Shown here: in pieces, positions 32,527-39,880 of the stretch
How the letters are laid out: every line of letters starts with the position of its first letter
Numbering within the stretch: the stretch's first letter is position 1
Assembly (NCBI GenBank): GCA_012026935.1
Contig: VEPI01000016.1
Span: 1 to 39,880, forward strand
Length of the DNA stretch: 39,880 nucleotides
Reading direction: 5' to 3'
From: Melioribacter sp.
GTDB lineage: Bacteria > Bacteroidota > Ignavibacteria > Ignavibacteriales > Melioribacteraceae
Notes under the pieces: generated by a model
Told to the model about the DNA's origin: nothing
Seen by the model: the letters and a program-made list of their open reading frames with translations, nothing else
Databases searched by the model: none
Program-made: the position numbers and the translations under genes

Positions 32527-34956
32527 ATGTTTTCTTTTTCTAAAAAAATAATCTTTACATGCTTGTTATTTTTCTTAATCTTCTTTTTTAATCAAACAAT
32601 AAATGCTCAAGAATTTAAGTGTGCCGATTGCCATGAAAATGTAATTCAAAAATCCGTTCATAATGATATTATAAGTTGCCAGGATTGCCACCAGAGTATT
32701 AAAGATGAAGGTCACATCGAGAAAAAGAATTATCAAAAAGTAAAATGTGAAACCTGTCATGAAGAATATGCAGATCTTGTAAAAAGCGATATACATCATC
32801 GTTTAAAAGGAAAAGTAAAAAATCCGCCCGATTGTAAAAAATGCCATGGTACTCATGAAATTAAGACTCCACCCAAAGAGAATAATTTAAAAGTAAAAGA
32901 ATATTGTTCTAAGTGTCATACAAGTTTAGTTCTTGCAAATCCTTACCACTCAAAAGCAGTTGAAGGAAATAAATGCATAAGTTGTCATAAACAAAACGGC
33001 TATACACAACTTACTCAATCTGTTCATAAAAATTTAGAATGTGCCGATTGCCACAATTACATTTCTAATAATCTTGGTAATCATCCCAAGAATGTGGGTG
33101 CTACCCAAAAAGCTGATTGTTATCTCTGTCACTCTTCTATAGCAAAAGTTCACAGAGAAAGTATTCATGGAATTTCTCTTAGTGAAGGAATAGATGAAGC
33201 AGCCATGTGTTGGAATTGTCACGGCTCGCACGATATTCAAAAGGTCAAAGATCCAAGAAGTTTAGTTTACCCTAAAAATTTGGGAGCTACATGCGGCACA
33301 TGTCATGATAATCCAAAACTTGTGGAGAAATTTTCTTTTAGTATTAAAAATCCAGGACTTCTTTATTCACAATCTGTTCATGGAATTTTAGTTGCAAAAG
33401 GAAGATTAGATGCGGCTAACTGCAGTATGTGTCATGGTGTTCATGATATTAAAAATAAGGTACAGCCGGGTTCAAAGATTTCATCATTTAATGTTCCCGA
33501 AACCTGTGGTCAATGCCATGCGGAAATTGCACGTGAATATGAACAGTCTATTCACTGGATCAGAGCGAAAAAGGGTGTCCGTGAAGCTCCGGTTTGTAAT
33601 GACTGCCATAACGAACATAGTATACATGCTGTTAATACTGTTGATAAAAAGTTAGAAGCAAAAAAACTTCAACAAAAAACTTGTATGATTTGTCACGAAG
33701 ATCCTCGCATTGCCGAGAGATTTGGAGGTACAGGCGGACAAGCAAAACAATATGAAGACAGTTACCATGGTTTAGCTGTTATGCGCGGTGACAAAGAAGC
33801 TGCAATGTGCGTAGATTGCCACAGCATTCATAAAATTTTACCAAAGAATAATCCTGAATCAACAGTTAATGTTGCTAACATAACTGCTACTTGTAAAAAA
33901 TGTCACCCGAATGCAACCGAAACATTTTCTAAAAGCTATTCACACAAAACATTAGACAAAACTGCTTCTAAAGTTGAGGATGTTGTTTCAACAATTTATT
34001 TCTGGCTAATTATTTCTGTTATTGGCGGAATGATCCTACATAATTTATTGATCTACGTTTTTGAAGTAAGGAAGAAACGCAAACATTTAAAAACTGAAAT
34101 AACTATTCCAAGATTTACAAAGAATGAAGTAATTCAGCATTATCTGTTATTAATTTCATTCATTACTCTATCTGTAACCGGCTTTGCATTAAAATATCAT
34201 GAAAGTTGGTGGGCAGATTTATTAAGAACATTTGGATTGAATGAAACTGTACGTCAGTACACTCATCGTACGGCGGCAGTAATTATGATTGTATCAGGAG
34301 TTTATCATCTTTACTATTTGATCTTTACTCCACGCGGGCGGGATGTATTAATGAATTTACTTCCGCGTATGAGTGATATTACTGAAGCAAGAGATAACAT
34401 TCTTTATTATTTCAAATTAAAGAAAGAACGACCAAAATTTGATGCTTATGATTATACCGAGAAAGCCGAGTACTGGGCACTTATTTGGGGCACAATTGTT
34501 ATGGGTGCAACAGGGTTTGTTCTTTGGTTCCCCACTGTTGTTGGAGATTGGGCACCTGTATGGTTAATAAAAGTTAGTGAGTTAATTCATTTTTACGAAG
34601 CAATTCTTGCAACGTTGGCAATTGTTGTTTGGCATTGGTTCTTTGTCATCTTCCACCCACATGAATATCCAATGAGTGTAACTTGGATTGATGGTAAAAT
34701 GTCTCTTCACACTTATCGTCATCATCACGAACGACACTTTAGAAAAGTTATTCTTGAATGGAAAGAATTCAAAAGTGGAATAAGAGATGCGAAAAAAGTC
34801 AGCAATGCTACAAATCTTTTCATGTCAGCATTTGAAAAGAAAGGTTTGAACCCGGATTCTATTATTCAACACGAGATAGACAATGATTCTGAACTTAGAA
34901 TCTGGCTCGAAGAAAAGCTTCAGCCAAAAGAAAAAAAAGGTGAAGTAACAGAGTGA
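32527..34956 (+). CDS. CbcL-like fusion: 16-heme cytochrome c plus cytochrome b domain
   Basis: 809 residues. After a signal peptide (TINAQ) come 16 CxxCH motifs up to about residue 465. From about 488 the protein becomes a membrane cytochrome b with four to five segments and His ligands (NEVIQHYLLLISF, YTHRTAAVIMIV, SELIHFYEAIL, VVWHWFFVIFH). Geobacter CbcL has the same order, multiheme c followed by a HydC/FdnI b domain, and acts as a menaquinol oxidase feeding extracellular electron transfer at low potential. CbcL has fewer hemes, so this is a larger version. The gene lies 21 bp after the separate cytochrome b gene. Confidence 0.9.
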   Translation: MFSFSKKIIFTCLLFFLIFFFNQTINAQEFKCADCHENVIQKSVHNDIISCQDCHQSIKDEGHIEKKNYQKVKCETCHEEYADLVKSDIHHRLKGKVKNPPDCKKCHGTHEIKTPPKENNLKVKEYCSKCHTSLVLANPYHSKAVEGNKCISCHKQNGYTQLTQSVHKNLECADCHNYISNNLGNHPKNVGATQKADCYLCHSSIAKVHRESIHGISLSEGIDEAAMCWNCHGSHDIQKVKDPRSLVYPKNLGATCGTCHDNPKLVEKFSFSIKNPGLLYSQSVHGILVAKGRLDAANCSMCHGVHDIKNKVQPGSKISSFNVPETCGQCHAEIAREYEQSIHWIRAKKGVREAPVCNDCHNEHSIHAVNTVDKKLEAKKLQQKTCMICHEDPRIAERFGGTGGQAKQYEDSYHGLAVMRGDKEAAMCVDCHSIHKILPKNNPESTVNVANITATCKKCHPNATETFSKSYSHKTLDKTASKVEDVVSTIYFWLIISVIGGMILHNLLIYVFEVRKKRKHLKTEITIPRFTKNEVIQHYLLLISFITLSVTGFALKYHESWWADLLRTFGLNETVRQYTHRTAAVIMIVSGVYHLYYLIFTPRGRDVLMNLLPRMSDITEARDNILYYFKLKKERPKFDAYDYTEKAEYWALIWGTIVMGATGFVLWFPTVVGDWAPVWLIKVSELIHFYEAILATLAIVVWHWFFVIFHPHEYPMSVTWIDGKMSLHTYRHHHERHFRKVILEWKEFKSGIRDAKKVSNATNLFMSAFEKKGLNPDSIIQHEIDNDSELRIWLEEKLQPKEKKGEVTE

Positions 34957-35066
34957 TTTAATAATATTCGGAAGTTGCCAATTAATTCATTTTGGGCTAT
35001 TTTAATAATAAGATTAACAAGTTCTTTTATATAATTCTAATTAATTTGTTTTTATTAAACTCATTT

Positions 35067-35073
35067 AAGGAGG
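35067..35073 (+). promoter_or_regulatory. Strong ribosome binding site for the tetraheme cytochrome
   Basis: AAGGAGG seven bases before the ATG at 35081 is a near-perfect Shine-Dalgarno, much stronger than those of the neighbouring cytochrome genes. With the 124-bp gap upstream this suggests high and partly independent expression of the small cytochrome. Confidence 0.7.
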
Positions 35074-35080
35074 AAATTAA

Positions 35081-35608
35081 ATGTTGAGAAAATCTTTGAT
35101 GGTTTGTTTAGTTGCTCTTGTAGCTTACTTTATGGCTCCAACATATGTTGCTGCTCAAGCAAAATATGTCGGGACAAAGGTATGCGGTATGTGTCATAAG
35201 ACTGAAAAACAAGGACAACAATTAAAAATTTGGTCTGAAAGTAAACACGCGCAAGCATATAAAACTCTTTTAACCGCAAAAGCCGATGATATTGCAAAAA
35301 AGAAAGGCGGGAAAAAAGCAATTGAAACACCAGAATGCTTAAAATGCCATGTGGGTGAAAAAGCTTTAGTTGAATCAGCATTCAAGGAAGATGGAGTACA
35401 ATGCGAAACATGTCACGGTGCAGGTTCAGAATATAAAGCAATGGCTATTATGAAAAACAAAGAAGAAGCTGTAAAGAAAGGTTTGATGATTCCTAAAGAC
35501 ACAGAAAAATTCTGCAAGACATGTCACAATCCAGAAAGTCCTTCATATAAGGAATTCAAATTCAATGATATGTGGAAAAAAATTGTTCATACAACTCCGA
35601 AAGGATAA
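35081..35608 (+). CDS. Tetraheme periplasmic cytochrome, c554-like
   Basis: 175 residues with a signal peptide (YVAAQ). Four CxxCH motifs (CGMCH, CLKCH, CETCH, CKTCH) and the surroundings YVGTKVCGMCHKTE, WSESKHAQAYKTL and GVQCETCHGAGSEY match the cytochrome c554 family. The protein is small, Lys-rich and soluble, which suits a shuttle carrying electrons from the inner-membrane cytochromes to the outer-membrane conduit. The strong ribosome binding site suggests it is abundant. Confidence 0.9.
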   Translation: MLRKSLMVCLVALVAYFMAPTYVAAQAKYVGTKVCGMCHKTEKQGQQLKIWSESKHAQAYKTLLTAKADDIAKKKGGKKAIETPECLKCHVGEKALVESAFKEDGVQCETCHGAGSEYKAMAIMKNKEEAVKKGLMIPKDTEKFCKTCHNPESPSYKEFKFNDMWKKIVHTTPKG

Positions 35609-35629
35609 TACTTATCTACAGGGCGTAAA

Positions 35630-36895
35630 ATGAAAAAAATATTTTTTTTAATTTTTGTATGTCTACCGTTAATGATTCCCGCCCAGAATCTTAACGGTAG
35701 ATTCTCTTCTTCATTCTACACATTTGAAAGATTTGACACTACTAAAACTTCCGATACTTTTTTAAGAACATTTCAAGCACTAACACTCAATTTCAATTAC
35801 AAAGATATCTCAATTAGAACTCGAACAAATTTCGAAACTAATATTGGAAAGGGACTGGATAATGATCCGAGATTGAGATTTTACAATTTGTATCTTGAAG
35901 CCCGTAATATTCTTGATATGTTCACCTTAAAATTAGGAAGACAACCTTTATTTACCCCTGTTGCCGGCGGGTTGTTTGATGGCGTAAATCTAAAATTTAA
36001 TTATGCTAATGCATCGTTAAGCGGGTTTTATGGTGGAAATGTTCCCGCTTATCAGAAGTTAGAAATGACTAATGATTTAAAGAATGATTATGTCTTGGGC
36101 GGCAAATTCGACATATATTTTCTAGATCATTTTACCTTTGGTTTAAGCTACATTGACAAGAATTTCAAAGTAACGGATTACAACACACTTAGACTTAATT
36201 CGGATTACGATCTTGTAAATGTTTTAATTGAACAAAAATCTAATCAGTATAAATTCCTATCGGCAGACGCTTCTTATAATTTAGAAGGATTATTAAATAT
36301 TGATACGCGTTACGAATACGATGTTAATTTTAAGACCACATCAAAATTTGAAATTACAAGCCGGGTTCAGGCCACAGATCAATTAGGCATTGATGTTTAT
36401 TATAATTTCCGTGAACCGAAAATTAGATACAATTCTATTTTTTCCGTTTTCAATTACGGCAATTCACAGGAATTTGAAGGCGGTGTAGACTACAAAATTT
36501 CCGAATCAGTTTCTCTCTTTGGAAAATTCGGAAATGTTACTTACGAAGATGAAAATTCTCAACGTTTAACGATTGGCGCTAACACAAAGTTCGGAAGTTT
36601 CAGCTATAGAAAAACACTTGGATACGCTGGAGAACTTGATGCAGTTTCTGCTTTCACAGCTTATTCTTTTGATGATGGATTTTTTACCCCTTCTATAGGA
36701 ATAGCATATACTTCTTATAAATTATCAAAAGATGCTGAAACAAATAACATACTTTCCTTTTTAGGCGGATTTAATTTAAGACCTTGGACAAATTATTCAT
36801 TTGATCTTCAAGGACAATATTTTAATAACAAGATTTACAAGAACGATTTTAGAATTATGTTCAAAGTAAATCATTGGTTTAATTCTAATTTCTAA
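35630..36895 (+). CDS. Outer-membrane porin-like beta-barrel, probable cytochrome conduit
   Basis: 421 residues with a signal peptide ending IPAQ, and long alternating amphipathic strands throughout (for example LTLNFNYKDISIRTRTNFET, FTLKLGRQPLFTPVAGG), ending in a terminal Phe (WFNSNF). About 18-20 strands are plausible for its size. There is no CxxCH. Its place between a tetraheme cytochrome, a 14-heme cytochrome and a multiheme lipoprotein matches the porin-cytochrome layout in which the barrel shields an electron path across the outer membrane. Sequence similarity to a named porin (MtrB, OmbB, ExtD) could not be judged by eye. Confidence 0.8.
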   Translation: MKKIFFLIFVCLPLMIPAQNLNGRFSSSFYTFERFDTTKTSDTFLRTFQALTLNFNYKDISIRTRTNFETNIGKGLDNDPRLRFYNLYLEARNILDMFTLKLGRQPLFTPVAGGLFDGVNLKFNYANASLSGFYGGNVPAYQKLEMTNDLKNDYVLGGKFDIYFLDHFTFGLSYIDKNFKVTDYNTLRLNSDYDLVNVLIEQKSNQYKFLSADASYNLEGLLNIDTRYEYDVNFKTTSKFEITSRVQATDQLGIDVYYNFREPKIRYNSIFSVFNYGNSQEFEGGVDYKISESVSLFGKFGNVTYEDENSQRLTIGANTKFGSFSYRKTLGYAGELDAVSAFTAYSFDDGFFTPSIGIAYTSYKLSKDAETNNILSFLGGFNLRPWTNYSFDLQGQYFNNKIYKNDFRIMFKVNHWFNSNF

Positions 36896-36901
36896 CAGAT
36901 T

Positions 36902-38110
36902 ATGAAAATAAAATATTTTTATGCTGCACTAGCACTTATGTTAGTTTCTTTTTTAACCATTGCGGCAATCAATTCCAGTGACGGCGACGAACCCGTAAAG
37001 ACAAATAAGGACATAATAAAATTTTCGCATAGTTTTCATAAAGAACTTGCGCAATGTGAAGAATGTCATACCAAAGTAAAAGAAAGTACATCACTAAATA
37101 CTCGTTTACTTCCGGAAAAGGCCGCTTGCGCAACTTGTCATGATGTTAATGATGAAAAAAACTGCGTACAATGTCATTATGGTGAAAATTTCGAACCGCT
37201 AATTCAGAAAAAACCGACATTAATATTTGATCATAATGCTCATATAACAAATGAAAAATTTGTTTGTGAAAACTGTCACAAAGGTCTGTCTGATGTTGAT
37301 TACAGCTTTCAATCGCCAAATTATAAACCAGCAATGAACATTTGTACAGACTGCCATAATGGACGAACTGTTGCGATAAATGATTGCGAATCTTGTCACA
37401 TATCAACTGCAAATCTGATTCCAACCGATCATAAAGAAGTTTCATTCTTACGTTCGCATAAATTCAATGCGCTCAAAGAAAACTCTAAGTGTCAAATGTG
37501 TCATGATAATTCTTTTTGTGAATCATGCCACGTTTCAACAACAATGATAACTGAAAATAATTCATCAAGAAATTTTGTAACACCTTATTCACCGCATAAA
37601 TTTATTGATAACACCAAACAACAAAATATTACGCGCGTTCACGATCTGAATTACCGATATACTCATGGAATAGATTTAAAAGGTAAATCCACCGAGTGTC
37701 AAACTTGCCATCAAACGGAAACTTTTTGCGCTGAATGTCATGAATCAAAAGGTGGAGATTTTGCATTAGAAGGTAACGTACCGGTTTCTCATAAGATGCC
37801 CAACTTTGTAACAATTGGAGTTGGAACCGGTGGCGGGCAACATGCCTTGCTAGCCAGAAGAGATATTGAAAGATGCGCTGCCTGTCATGATGTACAAGGT
37901 GCGGATGCAAATTGCATACTCTGTCATACAGATAATGATGGTGTTAAAGGTACAAATCCAAAAACACACGCTAAGAATTTTATGAGTGGTTCTGAAGATG
38001 GCGATTGGCATACTGACCGCGGTTCTGTTTGTTATTCCTGTCATACTGATGCAAATGCTCGCCCTGGTGGTGTTAAAGGAGTGGGTTTCTGCGGCTATTG
38101 TCATCGTTAA
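36902..38110 (+). CDS. 14-heme periplasmic cytochrome c
   Basis: 402 residues. An uncleaved or cleaved N-terminal hydrophobic segment is followed by 14 CxxCH motifs, from CEECH near the N-terminus to CGYCH at the very C-terminus. The pattern of H-x-FDHNAH and FSHSFH before heme groups is typical of c7/c3-like modules, and the protein lies between the barrel gene and the surface lipoprotein gene. It is the likely periplasmic-side or in-barrel cytochrome of the conduit. The gene starts 6 bp after the barrel gene. Confidence 0.85.
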   Translation: MKIKYFYAALALMLVSFLTIAAINSSDGDEPVKTNKDIIKFSHSFHKELAQCEECHTKVKESTSLNTRLLPEKAACATCHDVNDEKNCVQCHYGENFEPLIQKKPTLIFDHNAHITNEKFVCENCHKGLSDVDYSFQSPNYKPAMNICTDCHNGRTVAINDCESCHISTANLIPTDHKEVSFLRSHKFNALKENSKCQMCHDNSFCESCHVSTTMITENNSSRNFVTPYSPHKFIDNTKQQNITRVHDLNYRYTHGIDLKGKSTECQTCHQTETFCAECHESKGGDFALEGNVPVSHKMPNFVTIGVGTGGGQHALLARRDIERCAACHDVQGADANCILCHTDNDGVKGTNPKTHAKNFMSGSEDGDWHTDRGSVCYSCHTDANARPGGVKGVGFCGYCHR

Positions 38111-38133
38111 ATAATTTAACTCTTGGAAAGAAT

Positions 38134-39312
38134 ATGAGATATTCAAAATATTATTTGTTCTTTGTTGCGATGGTTGGATTAAGTTTTTATTCATGCAGCG
38201 ATATAAAAGATGATCTTACTTCCCCATCAAAAATTTCGGTACATAATGTTAGCGTCCTTGATCCTATATCGGCAAACTTTCACGGTGTTACAGTTAAGGA
38301 AAAAGGATTAGAAAGCTGTAAACAATGTCACGCTGCAAAATTTGATGGCGGAACCGCTAAAGTGAGTTGTTCTACATCTAATTGCCATCCTAATGTTGCA
38401 GTTCATCAGAATGGAATTAACAATCCCACTTCTACTAATTTTCATGGGAAATATATTGCTGATAAAAAAATTCCTATGAGTGATTGTAATCAATGTCATG
38501 GCGACAATTTTGCCGGTGGCACTGCAAGCCCGGCTTGTACAAATTGTCATTCTAAAATTACAACGCATAAAAATGGAATTAGCGATCCTGCATCATCAAA
38601 TTTTCATGGAAAATTTATTGCTTCTTTAAATTGGGATATGGGTAAATGTACTGAGTGCCACGGAAATAATTATGCAGGGGGTGTAGCTAGTCCTTCCTGT
38701 AATAAGTGTCATACAAATCCTGGTGGTCCGGAAGCTTGTAATACTTGCCATGGAAATTTTAATAATCCTAATTTAATTGCACCGCCGGTTGATAGAAATA
38801 GAAATACAGATGTTGCACTTGCGAGTGTAGGCGCCCATTCTTCTCACTTAATTAACCTAAAGATTGGAGCTACTGTTAGATGTTCTGATTGCCACGTTGT
38901 TCCCACAGCATTAAATTCACCAGGGCATATTGACACTACTCCAAAAGCAGAAGTTATATTAACAGCTCACTATTCTGATTACCAAGTAAGTAGTGGAACT
39001 TATGATCCAAACACTTCAAAATGTTCTAATACCTACTGTCATGGAAATTTTTCGTTTTCAAAAGCAACTTCGCAATGGAGTTTTGCTTACACAGCTGATA
39101 ATATTATAGGTGAAAATTTCCAGCCTACTTGGAATAAAGTTGACGGGAGTCAATCTGCTTGCGGTACATGCCATGGCTTACCACCGCAGGGACATATGGA
39201 AGCTGAATTAAAAGGCTGCGGTACTTGCCATACTGGCGTTGTTGATGATCATGGGAAAATAATTGATAAGACAAAACATATGAATGGGAAGATTGACGTA
39301 TTTGGAAATTAA
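38134..39312 (+). CDS. Surface multiheme lipoprotein with CxxxxCH/CxxCH repeats
   Basis: 392 residues from the ATG at 38134, preceded by TTGGAAAG; a TTG at 38098 lies inside the previous gene and is rejected. The N-terminus is a lipoprotein signal with Cys21 (SFYSC) followed by an acidic stretch (SDIKDD) like the surface-export signals of this phylum. I count nine CxxCH and two CxxxxCH motifs. Three repeats of about 53 residues share DPxSxNFHGK and pairs of hemes; in the first the second heme is CSTSNCH. The C-terminal part (CSNTYCHGNFSFS through CGTCHGLPPQGHM) matches the CxxxxCH/CxxCH domain of Geobacter outer-surface cytochromes. It is the likely outer end of the electron path. Confidence 0.85.
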   Translation: MRYSKYYLFFVAMVGLSFYSCSDIKDDLTSPSKISVHNVSVLDPISANFHGVTVKEKGLESCKQCHAAKFDGGTAKVSCSTSNCHPNVAVHQNGINNPTSTNFHGKYIADKKIPMSDCNQCHGDNFAGGTASPACTNCHSKITTHKNGISDPASSNFHGKFIASLNWDMGKCTECHGNNYAGGVASPSCNKCHTNPGGPEACNTCHGNFNNPNLIAPPVDRNRNTDVALASVGAHSSHLINLKIGATVRCSDCHVVPTALNSPGHIDTTPKAEVILTAHYSDYQVSSGTYDPNTSKCSNTYCHGNFSFSKATSQWSFAYTADNIIGENFQPTWNKVDGSQSACGTCHGLPPQGHMEAELKGCGTCHTGVVDDHGKIIDKTKHMNGKIDVFGN

Positions 39313-39332
39313 TTGTACGATTTTTCAAGCCC

Positions 39333-39369
39333 CCCGCTTTCCTATTAAGTTAGTAAAGCGGGTTTTTTT
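39333..39369 (+). terminator. Rho-independent terminator closing the cytochrome locus
   Basis: An 8-bp perfect stem, CCCGCTTT with AAAGCGGG, has a 14-base loop and a run of seven T. It starts 21 bases after the lipoprotein stop codon and marks the end of the plus-strand transcription unit. Confidence 0.9.
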
Positions 39370-39569
39370 ATTTAATACATCCTACATCTAAGAAATAAAA
39401 CTCATTAATTTCTAAGTATGATAAACATTGATAAGAATTAAGGTTCGTACCTTAAAAATCCCTCTTCATTTCAGCAGAAAATAAGCTAATATTTAATTAA
39501 CTTTAGCCCTAAAATTTTTATTAGTGGCACAATTTTAGTAAGTGTTTTATTAACCAAACGAATTACAGA

Positions 39570-39880
39570 ATGGTACAACCAATAGATTCCTTAAATATTT
39601 TGCTGCCTATTCTTTACTGCTTGGTTTTTGCAGTGTATCTTTATGATTTTTTCAATGAGAAAAAATTTGTAAACAATTCAAAACGCATTATTCTTTTCGT
39701 TACATTATTGTTACATCTTTTTTATCTCATTTCCCGTACAATTGAATTTGATCATCCGCCGATTACAAGCAAATTTGAAATTTTTTCTATCATCGCATTT
39801 TCAATCTCGTTTTCATATTTCATTCTCGAATTGTTAACCGACATTAGAGGAACCGGTGCTTTTATAATCTTGTTTTCAAT
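39570..39880 (+). CDS. Cytochrome c assembly protein, CcsA/HemX-like (5' part, cut by window edge)
   Basis: The frame opens at ATG 39570 and runs to the last base (103 codons seen). Three membrane segments are visible, with a His-to-Arg motif (LLHLFYLISRTIEF), then HPPITSKFEIFSIIAFSIS, which is the pattern of CcsA/HemX family proteins in which ITxxFExxSxxAF precedes the heme-handling WWD region further on. Cytochrome c maturation by the System II type (CcsA with CcsB/ResB) would suit the very high heme load of the upstream locus. The WWD motif is beyond the window, so the assignment is tentative. Confidence 0.65.
   Translation, partial: MVQPIDSLNILLPILYCLVFAVYLYDFFNEKKFVNNSKRIILFVTLLLHLFYLISRTIEFDHPPITSKFEIFSIIAFSISFSYFILELLTDIRGTGAFIILFS

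Noticed and set aside
30233-37910. Minus-strand open frames across the cytochrome genes
   Set aside because: They are antisense shadows with many His, Ile and Phe residues produced by the heme-codon pattern and have no supported start or family.
38098-38133. TTG start for the surface lipoprotein
   Set aside because: It lies within the previous gene and would push the lipoprotein signal away from the N-terminus.
24348-39312. Regularly recurring TGTCAT/TGCCAT words resembling a repeat array
   Set aside because: They are codons for the Cys-His of CxxCH heme motifs within coding frames, not CRISPR or other DNA repeats.

Overview
The window is AT-rich and densely coded, with no rRNA, tRNA, CRISPR array or insertion sequence that I can see. 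The gene mix suggests the Bacteroidota/Chlorobi/Ignavibacteriota group, most likely an Ignavibacteria-like anaerobe or facultative anaerobe. Supporting this are a DUF2723 (TMEM260-like) membrane glycosyltransferase, many secreted proteins whose signal peptide ends in Ala-Gln, beta-barrel proteins ending in Phe, RocD-type ornithine aminotransferase, and dense multiheme cytochromes beside a CcsA/HemX-type cytochrome c assembly gene. The lineage is inferred from protein style, not from a marker gene.

Positions 1-22012 are mostly scattered housekeeping and envelope genes. They include a truncated NapH-like polyferredoxin with a Tat-exported DUF362 protein, a thioesterase, and a surface-polysaccharide group (GT2, a GT4-polysaccharide deacetylase fusion, PAP2 protein, DUF2723 protein, GT9 heptosyltransferase-like). 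Next come rocD, an S1/P1-nuclease/zinc-phospholipase-like protein and a LOG protein, then a hybrid histidine kinase, a second PAP2 phosphatase with AMP nucleosidase, small secreted proteins, an EamA transporter and a cupin. The block ends with an unusual chorismate mutase-prephenate dehydratase-ACT-DAHP synthase fusion.

Positions 22208-39312 form a continuous plus-strand electron-transfer locus. Its first unit is tightly coupled: a HybA/HmcB-like ferredoxin, a HybB/NrfD-like quinone-interacting membrane protein, a 13-heme cytochrome, a sensor histidine kinase with heme-type Cys motifs in its periplasmic domain and a Zn-ribbon-like insertion inside its ATPase domain, and two response regulators whose output domains look like glycine-cleavage H protein (GcvH) rather than DNA-binding domains. 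One of these regulators has an N-terminal membrane anchor.

The second unit holds a 19-heme membrane-anchored cytochrome, a separate diheme-type cytochrome b, a 16-heme cytochrome c fused to a homologous cytochrome b (CbcL-like), a tetraheme c554-like cytochrome, a porin-like beta-barrel, a 14-heme periplasmic cytochrome and an 11-heme lipoprotein with CxxxxCH/CxxCH repeats like Geobacter surface cytochromes. I count 77 CxxCH or CxxxxCH heme motifs in the exported cytochromes. The simplest reading is a full route from the menaquinol pool through the periplasm to the cell surface (extracellular electron transfer), with its own membrane-bound two-component module. A rho-independent terminator closes the locus, and a cytochrome c assembly gene begins at the right edge.
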